A stretch of 10,573 nt of DNA from a bacterium. GTDB lineage: Bacteria > Bdellovibrionota > FAC87 > UBA2466. Position numbers and translations under genes: made by a program. This document shows, one piece after another, positions 1 to 6,812 of this stretch; position 1 is the first letter of the stretch; the number at the start of each line of letters is the position of its first letter. The stretch lies in contig JAIEOG010000202.1 in assembly GCA_019750655.1 (NCBI GenBank), forward strand, positions 1-10,573, written 5' to 3'. Under the pieces are notes generated by a model. The model was given only the letters and a program-made list of their open reading frames with translations, was not told the origin of the DNA and made no database searches.

Positions 1-408
1 CGCGATCTCGCACGCGCCGCCGCTGCCGGGGAGGCGGACTTTCGGGGAGCCATAGTCGCCGATGACGGTGGTGTTCAGGTTTCCGTGGCGATCTACCTGG
101 GCGCCGCCCAAAAAGCCGACTTCAATCAACCCGCCTTGCAAGAAGAGCTGGAAAATATCGCTCTGGCTCATGATCGCCAAAGAGTCCGTGACCAAAGTCG
201 GATCCCCAATGGAAACCGGCAAGCGATCGGGCAGGGTGCCCACGGCACCGGATTCGTAAATCATGAAAAGCTGGGGAGCGTGCGTCTCGCGCGCGAGATT
301 GCAGGCGAGGTTTGGCAGCCCGATACCGACGAAGACGACTTCGTTGTTTTTCAGTTCCTGAGCGGCGCGGACAGCCATTCGCTCCGAAGGGGTAATCTCA
401 GTAGCCAT
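1..408 (-). CDS. CoA-transferase subunit B, glutaconate-CoA-transferase type (3' end outside the window)
   Basis: This is the beta subunit of a family I CoA-transferase, which moves CoA between carboxylic acids through a glutamyl-CoA thioester. The reading frame runs off the window edge, so only the first 136 residues are visible; full-length GctB-type subunits are about 260. A VGIGLP motif lies at residues 27-32. The likely catalytic glutamate is E52 in IYESGAVG, close to the position of Glu54 known in Acidaminococcus GctB. GGAQVDRHGNLN (101-112) and the glycine-rich LPGSGGA (126-132) follow as in the family. ATG at 408 is preceded by GGGAG with a 6-nt spacer. The start overlaps the end of the subunit A gene by 11 bp, so the two subunits are probably translationally coupled and made in equal amounts. 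The substrate cannot be read from sequence; glutaconate, glutarate or a 3-oxoacid are possible. IpdB-like ring-opening enzymes are related but less likely because the glutamate is present. Confidence 0.88.
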   Translation of the reverse strand, partial: MATEITPSERMAVRAAQELKNNEVVFVGIGLPNLACNLARETHAPQLFMIYESGAVGTLPDRLPVSIGDPTLVTDSLAIMSQSDIFQLFLQGGLIEVGFLGGAQVDRHGNLNTTVIGDYGSPKVRLPGSGGACEIA

Positions 409-1351
409 AGTCTACTCCCTCGCAGCGCCGTGGTTTGGCTTTCAACCGATCGATCAATCCGGAACCGGCCTTAGTGAGATAGCCCTTGCGGTCTTTCACG
501 CCGTGGACAAATTCGGCCAAGTAATCTTGGTACGTCTTCGACTCGCGAGAGATGTCCTCCCACTTCACATAGAAATCGTTATCGCGATCGTAGTGGCCCT
601 GCACATAACTCGGGTGGCAGCCCCACGGTTCGTGGACCACATGATCCACCAGAATGCCCGGCACTAAAGTGCGGTTGGGGTCACGGCGGATAAGCGAAGT
701 ATCGACGATTTCTTCAGCGACTACGATTACGCGTTTGGCTGCGAAAACAGCTTCCTTCTGCGTGCCGAGTAAGCCCCAAACCTGCGCATTGCCTTCGCGG
801 TCACTGCGCTGGCAGTGGATAATCGTGACGTCCGGATTCAGTGCCGGCACTGTCGCGAGCTCTTTACCCGTATAGGGGCATTCAATCTTTTTGATGAGCG
901 CATTGGCGCCGGGGATATCGCTGCCCGTGTAATTGTCTAACGGCCAGAAGGGAAGCCCTGCGCTTCCGGCGAGTAGGCGCGCGACCATGCCGAAATGCGA
1001 ATACTCTTCGAGCTCCACCGCGCCCTCGGCGCCCTTTTGCGAGCGGCGGCGCAGGGCATGGAGGGAACCAACGCCTGGATTACCCGCCCAGCTGAAGATC
1101 ATTTTCTTTACGAGCCCGGCTTCGAGAAGCTGGTCGTAGACGAGGTCGGGCGTGAGCCGAGCCGCCGTCAGATTCCCAATACCCTGGCGAATGATTTCAT
1201 GCCCTGCTGCAAAGCAGATTAAGTGCGTGAAGCCTTCGATGAGCAGCGTATCGCCTGATCGCACGGAGTCGGCGACGGCTTCGCGCATCGAGCGCAGCTT
1301 GTCTTTGGAAAGTTTTGGTGCGCGCCTTATTTGGTCAGTTCCGTGAGGCAT
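398..1351 (-). CDS. CoA-transferase subunit A, glutaconate-CoA-transferase type
   Basis: This is the alpha subunit of the heteromeric CoA-transferase whose beta subunit follows. At 317 residues it is close to GctA (about 320) and clearly longer than AtoD/ScoA-type subunits (about 220-230). Family motifs visible are SGDTLLIEGFTH near residues 32-43, FAAGHEIIRQG near 47-57, the tract CQRSDREGNAQVWGLLG near 180-196, and VIVVAEEIVD shortly after. The A subunit shapes the substrate pocket; the catalytic glutamate is in the partner. ATG at 1351 lies inside the last codons of the upstream aminotransferase gene (25-bp overlap) and has a GGA about 6 nt upstream. A later in-frame ATG at 1288 would remove the conserved N-terminal segment and is less likely. 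The overlaps on both sides tie it to the aminotransferase/dehydrogenase operon, suggesting that it activates the acid made by those enzymes. Confidence 0.88.
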   Translation of the reverse strand: MPHGTDQIRRAPKLSKDKLRSMREAVADSVRSGDTLLIEGFTHLICFAAGHEIIRQGIGNLTAARLTPDLVYDQLLEAGLVKKMIFSWAGNPGVGSLHALRRRSQKGAEGAVELEEYSHFGMVARLLAGSAGLPFWPLDNYTGSDIPGANALIKKIECPYTGKELATVPALNPDVTIIHCQRSDREGNAQVWGLLGTQKEAVFAAKRVIVVAEEIVDTSLIRRDPNRTLVPGILVDHVVHEPWGCHPSYVQGHYDRDNDFYVKWEDISRESKTYQDYLAEFVHGVKDRKGYLTKAGSGLIDRLKAKPRRCEGVDYGY

Positions 1352-2658
1352 TGATCCAAGATCTCCAACCCGACTTTAACTTCCTGAGCCGTGATAACCA
1401 AAGGCGGTGCGAATCGAATGGTCGATTGCCCGCACGAGAGCAGCAATAGCCCCTTGCGGAACGCTAGCTGTTCAAGCTCACCCACTAACGCCTCCGCTGG
1501 CTTTTTCGTGACGGGATCGATGAACTCCGCTCCAATCATTAAGCCCACGCCGCGGATATCGCCGATTACGGGGTGTTTCTTTTGCAGAGCTTTAAGGCCT
1601 TCGACCATTCCCGCGCCTACTTGGCGGATTTGCGGGAGTAGGGGCTCAATGACATCTAAAGTCGCGACCGCAGCCGCGCAGCAGACGGGGTTGCCGCCAT
1701 AGGTGCTGCCGTGGGTACCGCGCGGCCAGCTCATGACCTTCTCTTTAGCGACGATGGCGCCGATCGGCATCCCCGATCCCAGACCCTTAGCGCTTAGGAA
1801 AATATCCGGTGCCACTTTGAGTGTTTCCGCAGCGAACATATCGCCCGTGCGGCCCACGCCCGATTGCACTTCATCAAACACAAGCAAGATGCCGTTTTCG
1901 TCGCAGATGCGGCGTAGGTCTTTTAAGAATTTTGGCGCAGGGATAACGTAGCCGCCTTCGCCCAAGATCGGCTCCACGAAAATCGCAGCGACTTCTTTTG
2001 GGTCGGTGTGCGACGGGAACCAATCAGTTTCCAAGTGTGTGGCGCATTCACAGCTCTTTTCGCAGAACGCCTTTTCGTGCTTATGCGGGCAGCGGAAAGG
2101 GTTCGAATAGGGAACGTGGAAAATGCCCGGGAGCAGGGGACCGAAGAAAGCGCGTTGCTTCACCTTGGATGCATTGAGCGAAATCGCACCCATCGTGCGG
2201 CCGTGGAAGGCTCCTTTGAAGGCTATGATCTTGTCCCGGCGCGTGTGGTAGCGCGCGAGCTTGATGGCGCCTTCGACAGCTTCAGTTCCGGAGTTGGTCA
2301 AAAAGACTTTCTTCGGGCCCATTTCAGGAACGTAGCCAGCGAGGCGTTCGCAGAGCTGGACCATCGTTTCGTAGTAAAAATCCGTCCCGCAAATATGCAG
2401 GAATTTCGCAGCTGCATCTTGGATGGCTTTGACGACTTTGGGGTGCGAATGGCCTGTCGAAGTAACTGCGATTCCCGCCATGAAGTCGAGGTAGCGGTTG
2501 CCATCGGCATCGTACACAAAGCTGCCTTCGCCGCGTTCGACGGCGAGCGGGTATTCCTTGATGTACGAGGGGGAAGTTACCTTCGCATCGCGTTCGATGA
2601 GGGCTTTGGCTTTTGGCCCCGGCGGGGCCACTTTGATTTCAGGGCGAAGCTCTTTCAC
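1327..2658 (-). CDS. class III PLP-dependent aminotransferase, GabT/acetylornithine aminotransferase type
   Basis: Fold-type I PLP enzyme expected to transfer an omega- or alpha-amino group to 2-oxoglutarate or pyruvate in the cytoplasm. GTG at 2658 is chosen because GGAG lies 5 nt upstream, and because an upstream in-frame ATG at 2781 would add 41 arginine-rich residues that only mirror the previous gene. This gives 443 residues, normal for the family. Numbered from the GTG: NSGTEAVEGAIKLAR at 122-136 (phosphate and cofactor binding), AFHGRTMG at 150-157, the LVFDEVQSGVGRTG signature with Asp262, and the Schiff-base lysine K291 in SAKGLGSGMPIGA, followed by the THGSTYGGNP loop. A cysteine-rich insert (C190, C199, C203, C205) resembles the CPF...C insert seen in one branch of GabT-like enzymes. 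It lies between the P5C-dehydrogenase-like and CoA-transferase genes. GABA, 5-aminovalerate, lysine or ornithine are candidate donors; some close relatives are amino-acid racemases, so activity is uncertain. Confidence 0.85.
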   Translation of the reverse strand: MKELRPEIKVAPPGPKAKALIERDAKVTSPSYIKEYPLAVERGEGSFVYDADGNRYLDFMAGIAVTSTGHSHPKVVKAIQDAAAKFLHICGTDFYYETMVQLCERLAGYVPEMGPKKVFLTNSGTEAVEGAIKLARYHTRRDKIIAFKGAFHGRTMGAISLNASKVKQRAFFGPLLPGIFHVPYSNPFRCPHKHEKAFCEKSCECATHLETDWFPSHTDPKEVAAIFVEPILGEGGYVIPAPKFLKDLRRICDENGILLVFDEVQSGVGRTGDMFAAETLKVAPDIFLSAKGLGSGMPIGAIVAKEKVMSWPRGTHGSTYGGNPVCCAAAVATLDVIEPLLPQIRQVGAGMVEGLKALQKKHPVIGDIRGVGLMIGAEFIDPVTKKPAEALVGELEQLAFRKGLLLLSCGQSTIRFAPPLVITAQEVKVGLEILDQCLTELTK

Positions 2659-2660
2659 TT

Positions 2661-4220
2661 TTACTCCATGATGGTGCGCGATTGCTCGCACGCAAACTGA
2701 GACGCGTAATAGGGGCCGCAACCGCCTTTGCCGGTCGAGCCGCTCCCTTTCCAACCGCAGAAGGCTTGCACGCCGGGCCAAGCGCCCGTCGTAGCGCCCG
2801 TGCGGCGGTTGGCGTAAAGCACACCGGCCTGGATGCGATCCATGAACAGGGAAATCTCTTCTTTTTTGCCGGTGAAGATTCCGGCCGTGAGGCCGTAAGG
2901 AACTTTATTGGCCCGCGCGATCGTAGCGCTCAGGTCCGTGAACGTATCGACGGCTAAAACGGGCGCGAAGAATTCTTCTTCAAACACAGAGCTCGTCGCC
3001 GGCGCTTGAATAATGGTTGGAGCGACGAAGTGGCCGTGCTCAAAGCCGGGCGATTTGCGCAAGTCTTCACCGCCGAGCAAGATCCTGCCGTCTTTTTTCC
3101 CCTGTGCCACAGCGCCGAGGTATTTATCGACGGCGCGGGCATTGATGAGGGGCCCCATGTAAACGTCTTTATCCGTCGGGTCACCGACGCGGATTTTGCG
3201 CGACTTCTCCACAAGCTGGGTGAGGAATTCATCGATGCGCGAAGCATGCACATACACGCGGGATAGCGCGCTGCATTTTTGCCCCGTGAGACCAAACGCG
3301 GAACGCATGCAACCATCGGTCGCCATGTCGATATCCGCCGTTTCGCAAACAAACGTCGGGTTCTTACCGCCCAATTCCATCAAGCAGGGCTTTACGTAAT
3401 CCTTGCTGAAGTGGTGGTAGATGCGCATGCCGACTTCTTTGCTGCCCGTGAAGGCAATGCCGTCGCATTCTGGGTGAGTCGTGAGTGCATCGCCCAGTTC
3501 CGAGCCCGTGCCGTAAATTAACTGGAAGACGCCTTCGGGGATGCCCGCGTCGCGGTAGCATTCATAAAGCTTTTGCGCGCACCAGGGAGCATCTTGGCTC
3601 GGCTTCAAGATGACGCTGTTGCCGCCGAGCAAGGCGGCGGAGGTCATGCCCGCAGCCAGTGCCAGCGGGAAGTTGAAAGGCGAAATGACGACGAAAACAC
3701 CGAAAGGCCGCAACACGCTACGGGTGTTTTCATTGGGTGAAAGCTTGCCCAAGGGGCGAACGAAACCGTCACTTTCTTCCCAGCTCTTGCCGTAATACCG
3801 CAATAAGTCTGCAGACTCTTCGACGTCGCCCAGGGATTCGAGGCGGTTCTTGCCGACTTCAAGCGCCATGATGGCGCTTAGTTCCATGCGGCGCTCGGAA
3901 ATGAGGTCTGCGGCTTTGTTGATCAAGCGCACGCGCTCTTTCCACGGCGTATCGCCCCAAGCGGCTTGGGCTTTCCGAGCGGCCGAGAAGGCGGTGTCGA
4001 TATCTTGTTTGGAGATCTTGTGAAACTTCGCTAGCTGCTGGCGAGTGTCCGCGGGGTTGCGATCGTCGAGGTAGTTACCGCTGCGGACAGGGCGGCCTGC
4101 AATCCAGGAAGGGTAGTCGGCTCCGAAGACGGCCCTAACTTTGGTGAGGGCCGCATCAAATTCCTGGTGCACCTGCGCCATATCGGCGTTGAGCATTGAG
4201 TATGTAATCCGGAAAGCCAC
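2661..4220 (-). CDS. aldehyde dehydrogenase, 1-pyrroline-5-carboxylate (glutamate semialdehyde) dehydrogenase type
   Basis: NAD(P)-dependent oxidation of a semialdehyde to the acid; the closest recognised family is RocA/PruA-type P5C dehydrogenase, which turns glutamate 5-semialdehyde into glutamate. The 519-residue length fits RocA (about 515). Visible are the nucleotide-binding part with Asn183 in ISPFNFP and K206 in ILKPS, the general base E282 in MELGGKNP, the catalytic Cys316 in GLTGQKCSALSR, and the C-terminal block NRRTGATTGAWPG...GWKGSGSTGKGG...GPYY typical of P5C dehydrogenases. The N-terminal part carries the usual YPSWIAGRPV segment near 36-45. GTG at 4220 follows directly after the stop of the upstream aminotransferase, with GGAG 5 nt before it. 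Sandwiched between two aminotransferases, it probably oxidises the semialdehyde one of them produces. Aminoadipate or glutarate semialdehyde are alternative substrates to glutamate semialdehyde; sequence reading alone cannot choose. Confidence 0.9.
   Translation of the reverse strand: MAFRITYSMLNADMAQVHQEFDAALTKVRAVFGADYPSWIAGRPVRSGNYLDDRNPADTRQQLAKFHKISKQDIDTAFSAARKAQAAWGDTPWKERVRLINKAADLISERRMELSAIMALEVGKNRLESLGDVEESADLLRYYGKSWEESDGFVRPLGKLSPNENTRSVLRPFGVFVVISPFNFPLALAAGMTSAALLGGNSVILKPSQDAPWCAQKLYECYRDAGIPEGVFQLIYGTGSELGDALTTHPECDGIAFTGSKEVGMRIYHHFSKDYVKPCLMELGGKNPTFVCETADIDMATDGCMRSAFGLTGQKCSALSRVYVHASRIDEFLTQLVEKSRKIRVGDPTDKDVYMGPLINARAVDKYLGAVAQGKKDGRILLGGEDLRKSPGFEHGHFVAPTIIQAPATSSVFEEEFFAPVLAVDTFTDLSATIARANKVPYGLTAGIFTGKKEEISLFMDRIQAGVLYANRRTGATTGAWPGVQAFCGWKGSGSTGKGGCGPYYASQFACEQSRTIME
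2664..2667 (-). promoter_or_regulatory. Shine-Dalgarno GGAG that fixes the GTG start of the aminotransferase
   Basis: On the minus strand the junction reads GGAGTAAAAGTG. The GGAG lies in the last codons of the aldehyde dehydrogenase, its TAA stop falls in the spacer, and the GTG start follows after 5 nt. This arrangement favours reinitiation by terminating ribosomes and argues against the long upstream ATG frame. Confidence 0.65.
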
Positions 4221-5573
4221 TTAAACTCCTTTGGCGAAAAACGCGTGGATGCTTTGTTCGAGCAGGTCCACGATTTCGTCTGCTTGGGGTTTTGTTAGGG
4301 AAAGGGGAGGTCCCATTACCACCAAGTCGCCGTTCACTCCGTCCGCTTGGCCGATATTTGGCCAGAGCGTTAACCCCTTTTCAAAAGCGATGGCCAGGAA
4401 TCCTTCCACCATCTTAGCGGAGCGGTCAAACGGTTGTTTCGTGCCTTTATCCTTCACGAATTCGACGCCGGCAAGCAGCCCGCGGCCGGCCGTGCACCCT
4501 ACGCCGGGTAGCCCGGAGATCCGCTTCTGGAGCCGATCATGGAGGTAGGCACCCGTGGTGGCTGAGTTTTCGACGAGGCCGTGCTTGTCCATATAGTCCA
4601 GCACGGCAAGGCCTGTAGCCGCCATGCAGGGGCTTTGGAGGTAGGTCTGGGCATGGAGAAAGTAGCCCGTCCCCTTTTTAATGAGGTCGACGTCGCTTTG
4701 CCGAACGAGCACGGCACTCACGGGCATGTAGCCCGAGTTGATTCCTTTGCCGAGAACGGCGATGTCTGGCTTTAAGCCGTAGTGTTCGGCGGCGAAAAAC
4801 TTTCCGGTCCGGCCCGCACCGCAGAGGACTTCGTCGGCAATGACGAGGATGCCGTATTTTTTGCAAACGGCGGTCATCTGCTCGTAATAGCCCGGGGGTG
4901 GTGTCCAGCCGCCGGTGGAAGACCCGCTAATCGTTTCGACGAGGAAACCAGCAATGGTCTTCGGCCCTTCTTTTTCGATCAGCGTTTCGAGTTCTTTTGC
5001 GTAATGGGCCGCGCCTTGCGTTTCGTAGTCGACGGGGCAGCGGTAGCCGTAAGGCGCCGAGACAGTGGCGACTTTAGAAAGCAGAGGGCCGAAGAGTTTT
5101 TTGTAATGCGGGCGGCCTGATGCCGAGAGCGCATAGAAAGTGTTGCCATGGTAGCCCGGCACGCGCGCGATGAATGTCCCGCGTTCGGGTTCGCCGCGCT
5201 CCACCCAGATTTGCCGCGCAAATTTCACGGCCGCTTCCATGGCTTCGGAGCCAGAACCTAAGATAGCGACGCGATCGAGCCCGAGCGGCTTGGCTTTAGC
5301 GGCCAAGCGGTCGGCGAAGTTTTCCATTACTTCAGAAGTGAACTGGGTGCCGTTGACGTAACCCACTTTTTTCAACTGCGCTGCGATGCTATCGGCGATT
5401 TCGGCGATGCCGTGCCCGCAACTCATCACGAGCGCTCCACCCGCGGCGTCGAGGTAACGTTTGCCTTTGGAGTCGTAGAGATAAACGCCTTGCCCGTGTG
5501 AGATCACCGGGTAGTTCCGGTGGAGATTGCGCAAAAGGACATGCCCTTCGGGGTACGTGACGGTCGTTCGCAT
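4221..5573 (-). CDS. class III PLP-dependent aminotransferase, YodT-like (aspartate aminotransferase family)
   Basis: First gene of the left operon; a 450-residue cytoplasmic PLP enzyme. The N-terminal part runs VLLRNLHRNYPVISHGQGVY then LYDSKGKRYLDAAGG, as in the YodT/taurine-pyruvate/omega-amino-acid aminotransferase branch. GSGSEAMEAAVKFAR (106-120) and PGYHGNTF (139-146) bind cofactor phosphate and ring. The IADEVLCGAGRTG signature carries Asp247, and the Schiff-base lysine is K276 in LGKGINSGYMPVSA, followed by the HAQTYLQSP loop. In Bacillus subtilis YodT sits with a two-subunit CoA-transferase (YodR/YodS) in the kamA operon linked to lysine/beta-lysine use; here too a CoA-transferase pair is in the same operon, though of the longer Gct type. 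ATG at 5573 fits the family N-terminus, but there is no Shine-Dalgarno upstream, only a -10-like TATCCT ending 6 nt before the ATG, so the mRNA may be leaderless. Donor substrate is unknown. Confidence 0.85.
   Translation of the reverse strand: MRTTVTYPEGHVLLRNLHRNYPVISHGQGVYLYDSKGKRYLDAAGGALVMSCGHGIAEIADSIAAQLKKVGYVNGTQFTSEVMENFADRLAAKAKPLGLDRVAILGSGSEAMEAAVKFARQIWVERGEPERGTFIARVPGYHGNTFYALSASGRPHYKKLFGPLLSKVATVSAPYGYRCPVDYETQGAAHYAKELETLIEKEGPKTIAGFLVETISGSSTGGWTPPPGYYEQMTAVCKKYGILVIADEVLCGAGRTGKFFAAEHYGLKPDIAVLGKGINSGYMPVSAVLVRQSDVDLIKKGTGYFLHAQTYLQSPCMAATGLAVLDYMDKHGLVENSATTGAYLHDRLQKRISGLPGVGCTAGRGLLAGVEFVKDKGTKQPFDRSAKMVEGFLAIAFEKGLTLWPNIGQADGVNGDLVVMGPPLSLTKPQADEIVDLLEQSIHAFFAKGV
4226..4229 (-). 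promoter_or_regulatory. Shine-Dalgarno GGAG that fixes the GTG start of the aldehyde dehydrogenase
   Basis: The minus-strand junction reads GGAGTTTAAGTG. GGAG is part of the final codons of the upstream aminotransferase, its TAA stop is in the 5-nt spacer, and the GTG start abuts the stop. It is nearly identical to the next junction in the operon, at 2658-2667. Confidence 0.65.
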
Positions 5574-5579
5574 GCCGGG

Positions 5580-5585
5580 AGGATA
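5580..5585 (-). promoter_or_regulatory. possible -10 element of a leaderless promoter for the left operon
   Basis: TATCCT (4 of 6 matches to TATAAT) ends 6 nt before the ATG at 5573, which would place transcription start at or next to the start codon. No convincing -35 is visible 16-18 bp upstream and no Shine-Dalgarno lies between it and the ATG. Weak evidence from one short motif; the distance to the ATG is its main support. Confidence 0.25.
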
Positions 5586-5603
5586 CCCGAAGAAGGGCGG
5601 AAG

Positions 5604-5612
5604 TGGTAGAAC
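5604..5612 (+). promoter_or_regulatory. possible extended -10 promoter for the thiolase, leaderless
   Basis: TGGTAGAAC fits an extended -10 (TGn followed by TAGAAC, 4 of 6 to TATAAT) and ends 6 nt before the thiolase ATG at 5619. No -35 match and no Shine-Dalgarno are visible. The mirrored distance on the other strand of the same 45-bp gap makes a shared, compact divergent promoter plausible but unproven. Confidence 0.3.
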
Positions 5613-5618
5613 GGCTCC

Positions 5619-6803
5619 ATGAAGGCTAAGAGCGAATTTCCGTTTCCGATTTATCTCGATGCGCCCGTGCGTTCTCCGATTGGCAAGTTCGGTGGCACCC
5701 TCAAGCGCTTACCCGCGCCGGCCTTGGCGGCGCTGACTTTGAAGGAATGCGTAAAACGCGCGCTACCGGCGGAAGCAAAAGCCGATTGGGTTTTCTTAGG
5801 ACATGCACGCCAGGCGGGAGCTCGGCCTAACCCGGCGCGTCAAGCGGCGATCGCAGCAGGATTTCCCGACTCGACACCGGCTTTCACGGTGAACCAAGCC
5901 TGCGCATCAGGACTGACGGCAGTGGTTTTAGCGGCAGAGAAAATCGCCGTCGGCAAAGCGAAACGCATTTTCGCGGGTGGCGTGGAGAGCATGTCGAACA
6001 CGCCGTACTTCTTAATGGACGCGCGTTTCGGCCAACGCCTGGGTCACGGTACTGTCGTCGATGGCATGCACCAAGATGGTTTCTTCTGCCCCATGGCCGG
6101 GATGGTGATGGGCGAAACGGTGGATCGGTTTATTGCGGCCGAAAGAAAAATCTCGCGCGAAGAGCAAGACGCGTACGCCCTTCAAAGCCAACAGCGCGCG
6201 GAAGCCGCGTGGAAGGCGGGAAAATTCGCGACGGAGATCTTTGAAATCCCAGCGGAAGGGAAGGCGCCCGGTTTATCGGTCGATGAACACCGCCGCGGCG
6301 ATACGACGGCAGAAGCGCTAGCAAAGCTCAAACCCGTCTTCGATCCTAAGAACGGCACGATCACAGCGGGCAATTCAAGCGGCATTACCGATGGAGCGGC
6401 CTTCGTAGCCGTGAACTCCACAAAATCCCCGGCCTCGGAAGCCGAGATTTTAGCGACGGAAACAATCGCGTTAGATCCTCGCTATATGGGTATCGGGCCG
6501 GTAACAGCGATTGGTAATCTGCTATCGCGCCAGGGGCTAGGCGTCGCGGATATCGAAGCGTTCGAGATCAACGAGGCCTTCGCGGCCCAAGTGCTCGCGT
6601 GCCAGAAAGAATTACGAATCCCGAATGAACGTTTAAATGCCTGGGGCGGTTCGATTGCTATCGGCCACCCGATTGGCGCCAGCGGAGCACGTGTGCTAGT
6701 AACGCTGCTCAGCCGTCTCGCCGGTAAACCAGGCGCGTTGGGTGTAGCGAGCCTCTGCGTGAGCGGCGGCTTAGGGATCGCGGTTCTGATTCGAAGATTA
6801 TAG
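5619..6803 (+). CDS. thiolase, acetyl-CoA C-acyltransferase
   Basis: Thiolase family enzyme (394 residues, the usual length) that cleaves 3-oxoacyl-CoA with CoA or condenses two acetyl-CoA. The N-terminal segment has the family APVRSPIGKFGGTL motif at residues 15-28. The nucleophile is Cys95 in VNQACASGLTA, the second family motif EINEAFAAQ lies at 316-324, His350 sits in IGHPIGASGAR, and the C-terminal catalytic Cys380 in SLCVSGGLGIA. That last loop has Ser where the family usually has a three-glycine run (CxGGG). ATG at 5619 matches the family start, but no ribosome site precedes it. The gene is divergent from the five-gene operon and could carry out the final thiolysis of its acyl-CoA product, for example acetoacetyl-CoA. 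Biosynthetic (AtoB/PhaA) and degradative (FadA) roles cannot be told apart here. Confidence 0.92.
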   Translation: MKAKSEFPFPIYLDAPVRSPIGKFGGTLKRLPAPALAALTLKECVKRALPAEAKADWVFLGHARQAGARPNPARQAAIAAGFPDSTPAFTVNQACASGLTAVVLAAEKIAVGKAKRIFAGGVESMSNTPYFLMDARFGQRLGHGTVVDGMHQDGFFCPMAGMVMGETVDRFIAAERKISREEQDAYALQSQQRAEAAWKAGKFATEIFEIPAEGKAPGLSVDEHRRGDTTAEALAKLKPVFDPKNGTITAGNSSGITDGAAFVAVNSTKSPASEAEILATETIALDPRYMGIGPVTAIGNLLSRQGLGVADIEAFEINEAFAAQVLACQKELRIPNERLNAWGGSIAIGHPIGASGARVLVTLLSRLAGKPGALGVASLCVSGGLGIAVLIRRL

Positions 6804-6812
6804 GAGAGTAAT

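Noticed and set aside
2008..2700. 230-residue plus-strand frame opposite the aminotransferase
   Set aside because: It lies entirely opposite a strongly conserved enzyme gene, has no recognisable motif, and is typical of antisense shadows in GC-rich genes.
2659..2781. N-terminal extension of the GabT-like protein from ATG at 2781
   Set aside because: It overlaps the aldehyde dehydrogenase coding sequence, is arginine-rich shadow sequence, and a GTG with a good GGAG at 5 nt lies at 2658.
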